In this document: positions 1 through 8,801 of the stretch, piece by piece
Numbering within the stretch: position 1 is the first letter of the stretch
How the letters are laid out: each line of letters opens with the position of its first letter
NCBI RefSeq assembly: GCF_029846235.1
Contig: NZ_JARVWP010000010.1
Location: forward strand, 186,001-250,000
Direction of reading: 5' to 3'
DNA: 64,000 bases
DNA from: Bradyrhizobium sp. CER78
GTDB taxonomy: Bacteria; Pseudomonadota; Alphaproteobacteria; Rhizobiales; Xanthobacteraceae
Notes under the pieces: generated by a model
Database searches by the model: none
The model's input: only the letters and a program-made list of their open reading frames with translations
What the model was told of the DNA's origin: nothing
Made by a program: the position numbers and the translations under genes

Positions 1-182
1 CCGAGAAGCGGCGCGCGATCTGGTCCAAGTTCCAATCGATCGTCCACGAGGAAGTGGCGTCCGTCGACATCGTCGCGGCGGGCGGCGTGATCATTGCCAA
101 CAAGAAGGTTCGAAACTTCGCTCCCGGCGCTGAAGGATTGAACGGTAGCTTCGCCGATCTCTGGATCGACCCGTCGGTCTAG
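1..182 (+). CDS. C-terminal end of a family 5 (peptide/nickel-type) ABC solute-binding protein, partial
   Basis: An open frame runs in from the left edge and stops at TAG 180-182. The last ~59 residues include a Lys-Arg-Arg-x-Ile-Trp-x-Lys-Phe-Gln stretch followed by His-Glu-Glu and end in Leu-Trp-Ile-Asp-Pro-Ser-Val. That is the usual C-terminal helix and tail of periplasmic binding proteins of the DppA/OppA family, where these residues close the second lobe. The start, signal peptide and ligand-contacting parts are outside the window, so the substrate cannot be judged. About 160 bases separate it from the next gene, which belongs to a different transporter family, so the two are probably not one operon. 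Confidence 0.7.
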   Translation, partial: EKRRAIWSKFQSIVHEEVASVDIVAAGGVIIANKKVRNFAPGAEGLNGSFADLWIDPSV

Positions 183-343
183 GCCATGACATCACATTCT
201 TTTCCTTTCGCCTGTCTGGGCAGAAGAGAAATGGCGCATTAAGCGTCAAGAATGAAAATCTGTGAGATTGCGCAGGGCGATGATGGATCGTCATACTCTG
301 ACGATAACGCCGGGCGGGTGATGGCGCGGCGAGGAATGTGTTG

Positions 344-1426
344 ATGATCGCAAAACGCAAACTCTTCTGTCTCCTGCTTGCGGGGGCCGGTTTATTGTTC
401 GATTTGAGGTTGGGGCTTGCCGCCGATACGCTCACGGTGCGGATCGGATTTGCTTCCGTCGGTGCCGACAATCGCCAGTTCTCCGGCGGCTCGTCCGCGG
501 CGGTTGCCCATTCCGAGCATTATCTCGATCGGGAATTGCATGACCGGCCGGACGTGAAGGTCGAATGGTATTTCTTCAAGGGAGCGGGCCCCGCCGTTAA
601 TGAGGCCTTCGCCAACAACCAGCTCGACTTCGCAATCCAGGGCGATCTGCCTGAGATCATCGGCCGTGCAAACGGTCTGAAAACCAGGATATTGCTCGCA
701 TCCGGTGCCCATGCGCCGATCTATCTTGCGGTTCCATTCGGCTCGGCGATCCGAAAGGTCGCCGATCTCCGTGGCCGCAAGGTCTCTATTTTCCGCGGAA
801 CCAACAATCATCTCGCCGCCGTCAAGGTGTTGGCCGGCAACGGTCTCCAGGAACGGGATGTTCAGATCATCAACATGGATACGGCCACCACGAATGCAGC
901 GCTGACGTCAAAGGATATCGATGCTGCGTTCGGCAACTTTCCGCTGGCCAGCCTTGCCGAGAGGAATATCGCGGAGATCATCTACACCACCAAGGGCGAC
1001 AATCCGGCCTATGAACGGCATTCGACGCTGATCGGGCAGGACGCTTTCATCAAGGCGCATCCCGATATTACGCAGAAGATCGTCTCGGCGATCGTTCGTG
1101 CTGCGCGCTGGGCGTCGGACGAAGCCAACCGGGAGGCGTTCTTTGAGATATCGGCCCGAACAGGCTTCCCGGCGTCAGGATATCGCTATGACTTCTCCAA
1201 CCAGGAACTGAAGTATCGCAATACCCCGATCATCGATGCATCGATCATCGAGAGCTATCGCGTGCAGGCCAAGCAGGCGAAGGAGTTCGGTCTGCTTCGC
1301 CGCGACGTCGACCTCAATGGCTGGTTCGACCGTTCATTCCTGGATGTTGCGCTCAAGGAGCAGGGTCTCGTCGGCTACTGGCAGGAATATGACGCGAGCG
1401 GAAGGCCGCAGGCGGCGGGACAATGA
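344..1426 (+). CDS. NitT/TauT-type ABC transporter substrate-binding protein (SsuA-like)
   Basis: Periplasmic binding protein of the NMT1/THI5-like fold, 360 residues. A basic N-terminus and hydrophobic stretch form a signal peptide ending near Gly-Leu-Ala-Ala-Asp at residues ~24-28. The motif Gly-Ala-Gly-Pro-Ala-Val-Asn-Glu-Ala and the later Ala-Asp-Leu-Arg-Gly-Arg-Lys-Val are family hallmarks. GTG 338 and TTG 341 also open the frame, but GAGGAA at 331-336 is correctly spaced only for ATG 344. The stop overlaps the ATPase start by four bases, so it heads an operon with an ATPase and two permeases. Resemblance to sulfonate-binding proteins suggests an organosulfur or similar small anion, but the ligand is not determined by sequence. 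Confidence 0.85.
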   Translation: MIAKRKLFCLLLAGAGLLFDLRLGLAADTLTVRIGFASVGADNRQFSGGSSAAVAHSEHYLDRELHDRPDVKVEWYFFKGAGPAVNEAFANNQLDFAIQGDLPEIIGRANGLKTRILLASGAHAPIYLAVPFGSAIRKVADLRGRKVSIFRGTNNHLAAVKVLAGNGLQERDVQIINMDTATTNAALTSKDIDAAFGNFPLASLAERNIAEIIYTTKGDNPAYERHSTLIGQDAFIKAHPDITQKIVSAIVRAARWASDEANREAFFEISARTGFPASGYRYDFSNQELKYRNTPIIDASIIESYRVQAKQAKEFGLLRRDVDLNGWFDRSFLDVALKEQGLVGYWQEYDASGRPQAAGQ

Positions 1427-2259
1427 ACGTCGCCGCGCAACTGCGGACAAGGGCATTCCCTGACCAGGGGCAGGGGCGGCTGGAGGTGCGCAACGTCTCC
1501 AAGTCGTTTGTCGTGAATGGCGCGCCCGTCGAGGCGCTGCGGGACGTGTCGCTCGACGTCGCGGCCGGCGAGTTCGTCGTCCTCCTGGGGCCGAGCGGCT
1601 GCGGGAAGTCGACGCTGTTGCGGCTGATCGCCGGGCTCGAGCCGGAATTCCGTGGCAGCATCAGCCAGGATGGCGATGCGATCGCGGGGACGAGCCTGGA
1701 TCGCGGCATCGTCTTCCAGGAGCCGCGACTGTTCCCGTGGGCGACGGTTTCCCAAAACGTCGCCCTCGGCCTCAAGAATGCACCGCTCAGCGAGCGGGCC
1801 AAGCGGGAGGCCGTTGCCGCGCATATCGCGTTGGTCGGACTAGATGGATTCGCGCAAGCATATCCGCACCAGCTCTCGGGTGGCATGGCCCAGCGCGCGG
1901 CGATTGCACGCGGCCTCGTCAATCGCCCCCGGCTCCTGCTGCTCGATGAACCCTTTGGTGCGCTCGACGCGCTGACGCGGGCGCGGCTCCAGGTCGAGCT
2001 ACAGCGAATCTGGGCGCACGAGAGGATCACGATGGTCCTGGTCACTCACGATGTCGACGAAGCTGTGCTTCTCGGTGACCGTGTCATCGTGCTCGCACCT
2101 CGGCCCGGTCGCGTGTCGCGAATCTTCGCGATTTCCGCGCCAAGGCCGAGGTCGCGAACCGATGATGATCTGGTCCGAATTCGCAATGATATACTGCGCG
2201 CGCTCGGCGATGGTGAAGAGGACGGCTCCGGGGGTACGCCGATCGGCGGTCCGGCATGA
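1423..2259 (+). CDS. NitT/TauT-type ABC transporter ATPase (SsuB/TauB-like)
   Basis: Cytoplasmic ATP-hydrolysing subunit, 278 residues. Walker A GPSGCGKST lies at residues 56-64, the Q-loop in a Phe-Gln-Glu-Pro-Arg-Leu-Phe-Pro-Trp stretch, the signature as LSGGMAQR, Walker B as LLLLDEP and the switch His in VTHDVDEA. All catalytic elements are intact. The Leu-Phe-Pro-Trp after the Q-loop is common in the nitrate/sulfonate/taurine branch. The ATG overlaps the stop of the binding protein, and its own stop overlaps the first permease, which indicates translational coupling. It should power the permease pair at 2256-3882. Confidence 0.92.
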   Translation: MNVAAQLRTRAFPDQGQGRLEVRNVSKSFVVNGAPVEALRDVSLDVAAGEFVVLLGPSGCGKSTLLRLIAGLEPEFRGSISQDGDAIAGTSLDRGIVFQEPRLFPWATVSQNVALGLKNAPLSERAKREAVAAHIALVGLDGFAQAYPHQLSGGMAQRAAIARGLVNRPRLLLLDEPFGALDALTRARLQVELQRIWAHERITMVLVTHDVDEAVLLGDRVIVLAPRPGRVSRIFAISAPRPRSRTDDDLVRIRNDILRALGDGEEDGSGGTPIGGPA

Positions 2260-3113
2260 GTGATGCAGCTCTTCACACCACACTTGAGCCTCGGACCACC
2301 GCGGTGGCGGGTTTTCGACGTATCTCCGGTCGCGTCATTGTAGCGGTGCTTCGTCAGCTCACGAAGCTTGGCTGGTTGCTCATCCTACCGGCCATCACCC
2401 TCCCGATCTGGATCGTCGGCACCGACCGTGGCTGGCTTCCGGAGCAGATCCTGCCGTGCCCCGGCGATGTGTTGCACACGTTGCGGGACATGATCGCAAG
2501 CGGCGAGCTTGCCCAGCATGCGGGCTATAGTTTACGGCGCGTCGCGTTGGGCTTCGCGATCGGTGCGGCTGCTGGCCTGGTCGTCGGCTCCGCCATGGGG
2601 CTGTCGCGGCGCGTAGACGATTATGTCCGTCCGCTGTTCACGGCGATCGCCCAGGTGCCGGCGCTGGCCTGGATTCCACTCGCGATGCTGCTGCTCGGCA
2701 TCGGGGAGGGGCTCAAGATCGTCGTGATCGCGAAGGCGGCATTTGTGCCAGTGGTCATGAACACCAGCGCGGGCATTGCGAACGTGCCGAGGGCGTTCGT
2801 CGAGGTGGGAGAAACATTCCGCTTCACGCCCCTGCAGATGCTGCGCCACGTCGTCCTCCCGGGAGCGATACCGCCGATCTTCACCGGCCTGCGCTACGGG
2901 TTGACCCACGCCTGGATCGCGCTGGTCAGCGTCGAACTGCTGGCCTCGTCGGAGGGGCTCGGCTACCTCCTGGTCTGGGGCCGTCAGATGTTCTGGCTCG
3001 ATACCGTGCTGGTCGCCATGATCGTGATCGGCGTGATCGGTTTTTTGAGCGACAGGGTCCTCGCCGTTGTCGAAACCCGTCTGCAACGTTGGCGGATTGA
3101 CGGTGTCCGGTAG
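2256..3113 (+). CDS. NitT/TauT-type ABC transporter permease, first subunit
   Basis: Inner-membrane permease, 285 residues, with about six hydrophobic segments. The cytoplasmic EAA-like loop reads Glu-Val-Gly-Glu-Thr-Phe-Arg-Phe ... Val-Val-Leu-Pro-Gly-Ala-Ile-Pro, the coupling helix that docks on the ATPase. The N-terminal ~35 residues are longer than usual and polar. ATG 2256 overlaps the ATPase stop by four bases. A second, related permease follows directly, so the membrane part is probably a heterodimer rather than the homodimer usual for SsuC or TauC. Confidence 0.9.
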   Translation: MSDAALHTTLEPRTTAVAGFRRISGRVIVAVLRQLTKLGWLLILPAITLPIWIVGTDRGWLPEQILPCPGDVLHTLRDMIASGELAQHAGYSLRRVALGFAIGAAAGLVVGSAMGLSRRVDDYVRPLFTAIAQVPALAWIPLAMLLLGIGEGLKIVVIAKAAFVPVVMNTSAGIANVPRAFVEVGETFRFTPLQMLRHVVLPGAIPPIFTGLRYGLTHAWIALVSVELLASSEGLGYLLVWGRQMFWLDTVLVAMIVIGVIGFLSDRVLAVVETRLQRWRIDGVR

Positions 3114-3882
3114 CGCCGCTCTCGGATCACTCGGCCGCGGGCTGGTCTTGCCGGTCGGCCTTCTGCTGACCTGGGAGGTCGCCAGCCATTCGGGCCTGGT
3201 CAACCGCCAATTCCTGCCCCCGCTCGAGCATGTGGGCGCCACCGCCTGGCGGGAGTTGGCGAGCGGCGAGCTCCTTGAAGCGCTTGCCGCCAGCCTGCGC
3301 CGTGATCTCCTCGGATTTGTGTTCGGCTCCGGCGCCGGGGTGTTGATCGGGCTGTTGCTCGGCCTCTCCACAATCGCGGACCGCGTCGTCATGACCTGGT
3401 TCAATGGGCTGAAGCAGATCGCGCTCCTGGCGTGGATTCCCCTGATCTCGCTCTGGTTCGGATTCGACGAGATGGCGAAGATCGTCTTCATCGGGCTCGC
3501 GGCGGCGATCCCCGTCATTCTCAACCTGGTCGAGGGTATTCACGCGACATCCCGCAAGCTCGTCGAAGTGGGTGATGTGTTTCGCTTCAACCGCGTGCAA
3601 TTCATCCTTTTCGTTTATCTTCCAGCGGCGATGCCGTCGCTGCTGACCGGGCTGCATCTTGCGTTGATCTATGCGTGGCTCGCGACGATCGGTGCCGAAT
3701 ACTTCATGGCTGCGGGCCCCGGCATCGGCGGCCTCATTATTGCCGGCCGCGAACGCTTCGAGATGGATCTCGTGATGCTCGGAATTCTCGTCGTTGGCTC
3801 GGTTGGATTTCTGGTCGACCGTGGCGCGAGTTGGCTGGAGCAGCGGTTGATACCTTGGCGAGCTGCGTCGGCACAGGTCTAA
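3103..3882 (+). CDS. NitT/TauT-type ABC transporter permease, second subunit
   Basis: Inner-membrane permease of 259 residues when started at GTG 3103, which overlaps the end of the first permease by 11 bases and has GGCGGA at 3091-3096 as a plausible ribosome site. TTG 3067 is also open but would overlap more deeply. The EAA-like loop is Glu-Val-Gly-Asp-Val-Phe-Arg-Phe ... Tyr-Leu-Pro-Ala-Ala-Met-Pro. It resembles the permease at 2256 over its length, which suggests an old duplication and a heterodimeric channel. After its stop comes a 228-base gap before the next binding protein. Confidence 0.88.
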   Translation: MSGSAALGSLGRGLVLPVGLLLTWEVASHSGLVNRQFLPPLEHVGATAWRELASGELLEALAASLRRDLLGFVFGSGAGVLIGLLLGLSTIADRVVMTWFNGLKQIALLAWIPLISLWFGFDEMAKIVFIGLAAAIPVILNLVEGIHATSRKLVEVGDVFRFNRVQFILFVYLPAAMPSLLTGLHLALIYAWLATIGAEYFMAAGPGIGGLIIAGRERFEMDLVMLGILVVGSVGFLVDRGASWLEQRLIPWRAASAQV

Positions 3883-4110
3883 ACGACACAAGCCACATCT
3901 GCCCACTTCAGGAGAGCTATTCCGCAGCTTGCCGCGCCGCGACAAGAACTCTCTATCTTTGTCGCCAACTTTGCGATCGACGCATCCGGTCGCCCGACCT
4001 AGCATTTTGAACAACGCATCGCGCCGTATGGGCACTTCGTCGATTGGGGCGGTTGCTTGTCCCGGCTACCAGCCGGAAATGTGTCGAACGTGAAGCAGCG
4101 GAAGATGTCC

Positions 4111-5214
4111 ATGACGACAAACCAACAAGAACCGTTCTTACCGTCGCGGCGGACTCTTCTCGGACTGGCCGGTCTCGTAGGGCTTGCAGCGCCACTCGGT
4201 GCCATGCAGGCCGCGCGTGCCCTTCCGGCGTTGAGTCTCGGCCCGGCTGCTGATCCCCTGAGCAAAGCGCCGATCTGTCGGGTAGCGAATTCCGACGAGG
4301 CCCCGAAGGGGTCGGCTCGTCACATCCGCTTTGCTTATAACGGCACGGGTATCTGCACGGCGGCGGTGCCCGTCGCCCTGCACCGAGGCTATTTCGCGCG
4401 CCACAATCTCGATGTGGAATTCTTGCAGCTCGCAGGCAGCACCGACCAGATGTTGCAGTCGCTGGCGACCGACAAGGCGGATGCCGGCTCGAGCATGCTG
4501 CTCAACTGGCTGAAGCCGCTGGAGCAAGGCATCGACGTCAAGCTGACCACCGGCCTGCACGGCGGTTGCACCCGGCTGTTCGTGCGCAACGAGTCCGGAT
4601 TCAAGGATATCACCGATCTCAAGGGCAAGACGATCGGCGTCTCCAGCATTTCCGGGCCTCCGCGAAACTTCTTCGCCATCCTGCTGTCGGACAACGGGCT
4701 CGATCCGCAGAGCGATGTACAGTGGCGTGAATTTCCGGCCGATCTGCAGCTCACAGCCCTGCAACGCGGCGAGATACAGGCGATCGCCGACTCCGACCCG
4801 AATGCATGGTTGACGGAGCGGCGCGCCAATGGCGATCTCGTCGAGATCGCATCAAATCTGAGCGGGGATTACGCCAACCTGTCGTGCTGCACGCTCGGCG
4901 TGCGGAGTTCGCTCTGGGCGTCGGATCCCGCCGCGGTGAAGGCGCTGACCCTCGCCGTTCGCGAAGCTGCGCACCACGTTGCCGAACATCCCGATGACGC
5001 TGCCGAGATATTTTCCAAATACACCCCGAAGGTGGCAGTCGCCGACCTGGCGACGATGCTGCGCAGCCACACGCACGGCCATCATCCGGCAGGTGCAGAC
5101 CTGCGTCGCGAGGTCGTGAAGATCACGAGCGATCTGAAACGTGCCACGATCATCAAGTCGAGTACGGACCCGGCCAAGCTTGCCAATCGCGTCGTGGTCG
5201 ACGTTGACGCCTAG
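4111..5214 (+). CDS. Second NitT/TauT-type substrate-binding protein with a twin-arginine signal
   Basis: Periplasmic binding protein, 367 residues. The N-terminus has Ser-Arg-Arg-Thr-Leu-Leu-Gly at residues 12-18 followed by a hydrophobic stretch, matching a Tat export signal, so the protein may be exported folded. TTG 4057 opens the same frame, but GGAAG at 4100-4104 sits six bases before ATG 4111, which I chose. The mature part has the NMT1-like pattern: a glycine-rich first strand, a Thr-Asp-Gln-Met-Leu-Gln loop and Asp-Leu-Lys-Gly-Lys-Thr-Ile-Gly-Val. Several cysteines (including a Cys-Cys pair) are unusual for this family. It lies downstream of a complete transporter that already has its own binding protein. 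Confidence 0.82.
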   Translation: MTTNQQEPFLPSRRTLLGLAGLVGLAAPLGAMQAARALPALSLGPAADPLSKAPICRVANSDEAPKGSARHIRFAYNGTGICTAAVPVALHRGYFARHNLDVEFLQLAGSTDQMLQSLATDKADAGSSMLLNWLKPLEQGIDVKLTTGLHGGCTRLFVRNESGFKDITDLKGKTIGVSSISGPPRNFFAILLSDNGLDPQSDVQWREFPADLQLTALQRGEIQAIADSDPNAWLTERRANGDLVEIASNLSGDYANLSCCTLGVRSSLWASDPAAVKALTLAVREAAHHVAEHPDDAAEIFSKYTPKVAVADLATMLRSHTHGHHPAGADLRREVVKITSDLKRATIIKSSTDPAKLANRVVVDVDA

Positions 5215-5238
5215 GCAATTTCCCGGAGGATCGCGTTG

Positions 5239-6114
5239 ATGAGCAACACGAGTAGCAAGGCCGCCCCGACTGTCGTGACTGGCCCGCCAGAGATCGATGG
5301 TATTGCTTCGGCGGCGTTGCAATCGCGCTACGGCAAGGATTTGCCTCTGATCGGCGAGGCCTGGAACGGGGTGCTGGGCAATCTTCTTGCACACTGCTCG
5401 GTGCGAGCCTACCGGCCGGACCCCGTGCCGCGAGGTACGGTAGAGACGCTCGTGGCAGCCGCGCAGTCGGCTGCGTCGTCCTCCAACTTGCAAACCTGGA
5501 GTGTCGTGGCGGTCGAGGATGCGGCGCGCAAGGCGCGCCTCGCCGAGTTAGCCGGCGGGCAGAAGCACATCGTCGAGGCACCGCTCTTCCTGGTTTGGCT
5601 GGCGGATTTGTCGCGGGCCGAGCGTCTGGCAAGGAGTGCGAACCATCCCAAGGATGGACTGCCCTTCCTCGAGACGTTCGTCGTGGCAGTGGTCGACGCG
5701 GCATTGGCCGCCCAGAACGCGGTCGTTGCCGCGGAGGCGCTTGGTCTCGGATCGGTCTATATCGGCGCGCTCCGCAACAAGCCGCAGGCCGTGGCCGACG
5801 AACTGCGACTGCCGCCGCAGGCCGCGGCGGTGTTCGGCCTTTGTATTGGCTATCCTGATCCGACGCGGCCCGCCCGGGTCAAGCCGCGCCTGCGCCAGGA
5901 CGTCGTCATCCATCGCGAGCGCTACACGACGGCTGACGATGATGCCGGAATCGCCGCCTATGACGCCACCTTGCGCGATTTCCAGAACGCCGAGGGATTG
6001 CCCGCGACCGGGTGGACCCAAACCGTGCTCAACCGGCTTGGATCGGTCCGGTCGCTGAATGGGCGGGACCGCCTCGTCGAGGAACTGCGAGGGTTAGGCT
6101 TTCCACTCAAATAG
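5239..6114 (+). CDS. Nitroreductase-family NAD(P)H-dependent flavin oxidoreductase
   Basis: 292-codon frame; the protein is 291 residues from ATG 5239, which has GGAGGA at 5225-5230 at ideal spacing, unlike the in-frame TTG at 5236. The nitroreductase fold is suggested by the early Cys-Ser-Val-Arg-Ala-Tyr (the family's S-R motif contacting FMN phosphate), the Ala-Ala-Gln-Ser-Ala-Ala-Ser-Ser-Ser-Asn-Leu-Gln segment, and the Gly-Leu-Gly-Ser-Val-Tyr-Ile-Gly-Ala-Leu-Arg-Asn strand near the flavin ring. Size and the C-terminal region favour the NfsA/FRP branch. It follows the Tat binding protein by 24 bases and probably shares its transcript. A role in reducing or desaturating an imported compound is inference. 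Confidence 0.82.
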   Translation: MSNTSSKAAPTVVTGPPEIDGIASAALQSRYGKDLPLIGEAWNGVLGNLLAHCSVRAYRPDPVPRGTVETLVAAAQSAASSSNLQTWSVVAVEDAARKARLAELAGGQKHIVEAPLFLVWLADLSRAERLARSANHPKDGLPFLETFVVAVVDAALAAQNAVVAAEALGLGSVYIGALRNKPQAVADELRLPPQAAAVFGLCIGYPDPTRPARVKPRLRQDVVIHRERYTTADDDAGIAAYDATLRDFQNAEGLPATGWTQTVLNRLGSVRSLNGRDRLVEELRGLGFPLK

Positions 6115-6159
6115 GGTGCAAGTGGCGCTTGCGACCTCGAGCGCGATGAGGGGCGTGCT

Positions 6160-6984
6160 CTAGGTTCGCTCCTGTCCCCAGCGTTGGACCGTAATCCGGG
6201 TGAGGCTTCGAAACACCACGCTCTCCACGAGGAGGCCGATCAGGATGACCGTGAGCAGTCCGGCGAAGACGCTGGCAGTCTCCAGTTGAGCGCGGCTGGT
6301 GTAGATGAACCAGCCAATTCCGCCGGACCGCGCGCTGACGCCAAACACCAGCTCGGCTGCAATCAACGTGCGCCACGCGAACGCCCAGCCGATCCGCAAG
6401 CCCGACAAGATCTGGGGAAATGCCGCCGGTACCAAAATCTCGGCAACGAAACGGCCGCCCGACAAGCCGAGGTTACGGCCAGCCATCAGCAGCGTTGGTG
6501 GGATGGCGCGAAAGCCCGCATGGCAGGCCAGCGCAACCGGCCACAGGACCGAGTGGACAATCACGAAAACGAGGCTCGGCGTTCCAACGCCGAACCACAG
6601 CAGCGCAATTGGAAGCAGCGCGATCGCCGGCAGCGGATTGAACATCGAAGTCAGCAGGCCAAGAGCTTCATTGCCCCAGCGCGACAAGGTCGCCAGTGCC
6701 GTAAACACCGCGGCGACGCCGACGCCCAGCGCATAGCCTGTGACCAGAACGCGCAAAGAGGTCAGCGTCCGATTTGGCAACTCGCCCGACAGGATCGCCG
6801 ACCACAGCGCTGACAGCGTCGCCCCCAGGGTCGGGAGCAGCAGCGCATTGTCGAGCCAGCGCGCATAGAGCTCCCAGGCGAGCGCAAAAGCAGCAAGAAT
6901 CACAAGACGCCGCCAGGGCGTTTGCTCGAACACACGGCGCAGCGCCGGTGCCTCAGAAAGTTTCGGAGCTGTAATGTCAGCCAT
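6160..6984 (-). CDS. NitT/TauT-type ABC transporter permease
   Basis: Inner-membrane permease, 274 residues, about six membrane spans. The EAA-like loop reads Met-Ala-Gly-Arg-Asn-Leu-Gly-Leu-Ser-Gly-Gly ... Val-Pro-Ala-Ala-Phe-Pro. The frame is open further upstream to 7083, but ATG 6984 lies within the last bases of the ATPase gene (8-base overlap), the normal arrangement here, so I start there. It is the last gene of a three-gene minus-strand operon (binding protein, ATPase, permease) and converges with the nitroreductase across a 45-base gap. Confidence 0.88.
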   Translation of the reverse strand: MADITAPKLSEAPALRRVFEQTPWRRLVILAAFALAWELYARWLDNALLLPTLGATLSALWSAILSGELPNRTLTSLRVLVTGYALGVGVAAVFTALATLSRWGNEALGLLTSMFNPLPAIALLPIALLWFGVGTPSLVFVIVHSVLWPVALACHAGFRAIPPTLLMAGRNLGLSGGRFVAEILVPAAFPQILSGLRIGWAFAWRTLIAAELVFGVSARSGGIGWFIYTSRAQLETASVFAGLLTVILIGLLVESVVFRSLTRITVQRWGQERT

Positions 6985-7792
6985 GATCAAGTTCCGGATC
7001 GGCAAAGACGGCTTGTTGGATCTTTTGCTCCAACTCAGCGAAAGCCGTCGTGCCGCGCGTGCGGCTTCCCGGCGGGACGTCAAATGTCGCGGCCAGTCGC
7101 CCCGGATGAGGCGTCAGTGCGAGGATGCTGGTCCCGACCCGGATCGCCTCGTCGATGCCATGTGTCACAAACAATGCCGTACTGCCGGTCTCTTCGCATA
7201 GCTTGAGCAACTCGTCCTGCATCTGACGTCGCGTCAGGGCATCCAGCGCGGCGAAAGGTTCGTCCATCAGCAGCAGCGCCGGCTCCAGTGCGAAGGCGCG
7301 CGCGATTGCGACGCGCTGCTTCATTCCGCCCGACAAGGTGTGAGGAAAGGCATCGACGAAGTTCTTCAGCCCGACCCGCTCGAGCCAACCGCGAGCCACA
7401 GCTTCCGCCTCCCGGCGGGAAAGTGATCTGCCCCGCTCCAAAGCATAACGCACATTACCCAGCACGGTGCGCCAAGGCAGCAACTGGTCGAATTCCTGGA
7501 ACACCGTCATCCGGTCTGGGCCGGGGGCTCCGATCGGTTGCTCATTCATCCGAATCTCTCCAGTGCTCGGCTTGAGAAAGCCGCCGACCGCTCGGAGCAG
7601 CGTGGACTTGCCGCAGCCGGACGGACCCAGCAGAACAAGCCGCTCGCCTGCCGAAAGAGCGAGGCTGACATCCTCGACCGCAGTCAAGATGCCGTCGCGC
7701 GTCGGATAGCTGATGCTGACGCGGTCCAGTGTGAGCAGCGACGGAGACGCGGCATCGCCGGCGAGGTCGACCAGTCGGGGAGCGACGTTCAT
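6977..7792 (-). CDS. NitT/TauT-type ABC transporter ATPase
   Basis: ATPase subunit, 271 residues, with Walker A GPSGCGKST, a Q-loop Phe-Gln-Glu-Phe followed by Leu-Leu-Pro-Trp, signature LSGGMKQR, Walker B LLLMDEP and switch His in VTHGIDEA. All are intact. The start ATG follows the stop of the binding-protein gene by one base, and the stop overlaps the permease start, so the three are translationally coupled. The aspartate usually found after the switch histidine in this branch (THDI) is glycine here, which is tolerated in homologues. Confidence 0.92.
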   Translation of the reverse strand: MNVAPRLVDLAGDAASPSLLTLDRVSISYPTRDGILTAVEDVSLALSAGERLVLLGPSGCGKSTLLRAVGGFLKPSTGEIRMNEQPIGAPGPDRMTVFQEFDQLLPWRTVLGNVRYALERGRSLSRREAEAVARGWLERVGLKNFVDAFPHTLSGGMKQRVAIARAFALEPALLLMDEPFAALDALTRRQMQDELLKLCEETGSTALFVTHGIDEAIRVGTSILALTPHPGRLAATFDVPPGSRTRGTTAFAELEQKIQQAVFADPELDHG

Positions 7793-7793
7793 G

Positions 7794-8801
7794 TCAGCTT
7801 CCCGATTTGTCCCCGAGCCCGGACCAGAACAAGTCCCGCCACGACGCCGGCGCCTGCTTGATCAGGCCGACTTTGGCCTCGAAATCCGCGAACTTCTGGG
7901 CGCCTTCCGGGGCGGTTGTAAAGTTGACGTTCTTGTCGCGGATGATGCTCTCGACGAAGTCGGGAGCGAGCTTCGAGCCCTCGGCCTTGATGTAGAGCGC
8001 GGCCGCGTCCTTCGGATTGGCCCTGATCCATTCGTTGGCGCGATCGAGACCGCGGACGAAAGCCTGGATCGTCTTCGGATTGTCGTTGACGAACTTCGTG
8101 GTCGAGTAAACCACGTTGAAGGTGTGCGGACCGCCGAGAACATCGTAGCTGTTGAGAACTTGATGCACCTTGCCGCTCGCCAGTTGCTGCTGCGAGAACG
8201 GCGGTGAAGTGAAGTGCGCCGTGATTTCGGAATGTCCCGACAGGATTTGGGCGGTGGCGTCCGGATGCGGCATGCTCACGGTGAGTTCGTCGAGCTTGTC
8301 GTATTTGCCGAAAGCCTTGTCGGCCGCCATCTGGAGGACGATCGGCTGGAAGCCGACCTTGACCGATGGAAGGGCGATCCGATCCTTCTCGGTGAAATCC
8401 GCAATCGTCTTGATGCCCGGATTGTTGCTCGTCAGGATATTGGCCATCGACCCCAGCGCCGCCACGCCGATAATCTTGGCGGTTGTCCGCGTCTTGTCCC
8501 AGGTCAGGATCATCGGCGTGATACCCGCCGTCGCGAAATCAAGCCCACCCGAAATAAGCGCCTCGTTCATCGCCGCCGCCCCGGACAGCCGAAGCCATTC
8601 GATCTTCGGCGGCGCGATGCCGAGCGCTTTCGCCTCCTGCTCGATCAGTCCCTTCTCGCTGGCGACAATGAGCGGAAGGTAGGCAATCCCGAATTGCTGC
8701 GCGATGCGAAGTTGATCGGTTTCCGCGCGGACGCCGTTGGCGCCGCTTGCGAGCGCGATCAACGCGAGGGCGGCAGCACGTAAAAGCATCGATGTATTCA
8801 T
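7794..8801 (-). CDS. NitT/TauT-type ABC transporter substrate-binding protein
   Basis: Periplasmic binding protein, 335 residues. ATG 8801 gives a clean signal peptide ending in Gly-Val-Arg-Ala at residues 23-26; the frame stays open upstream but that part lacks any export signal and runs through a palindrome. Family features are the Ala-Tyr-Leu-Pro-Leu-Ile-Val-Ala-Ser-Glu-Lys-Gly strand, a Gly-Ala-Ala-Ala-Met-Asn-Glu-Ala loop and Asp-Phe-Ala-Thr-Ala-Gly. It is the first gene of a binding protein-ATPase-permease operon. A long palindrome lies 79 bases upstream and an XRE-cupin regulator is divergent, so local control is likely. The ligand is unknown. Confidence 0.88.
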   Translation of the reverse strand: MNTSMLLRAAALALIALASGANGVRAETDQLRIAQQFGIAYLPLIVASEKGLIEQEAKALGIAPPKIEWLRLSGAAAMNEALISGGLDFATAGITPMILTWDKTRTTAKIIGVAALGSMANILTSNNPGIKTIADFTEKDRIALPSVKVGFQPIVLQMAADKAFGKYDKLDELTVSMPHPDATAQILSGHSEITAHFTSPPFSQQQLASGKVHQVLNSYDVLGGPHTFNVVYSTTKFVNDNPKTIQAFVRGLDRANEWIRANPKDAAALYIKAEGSKLAPDFVESIIRDKNVNFTTAPEGAQKFADFEAKVGLIKQAPASWRDLFWSGLGDKSGS

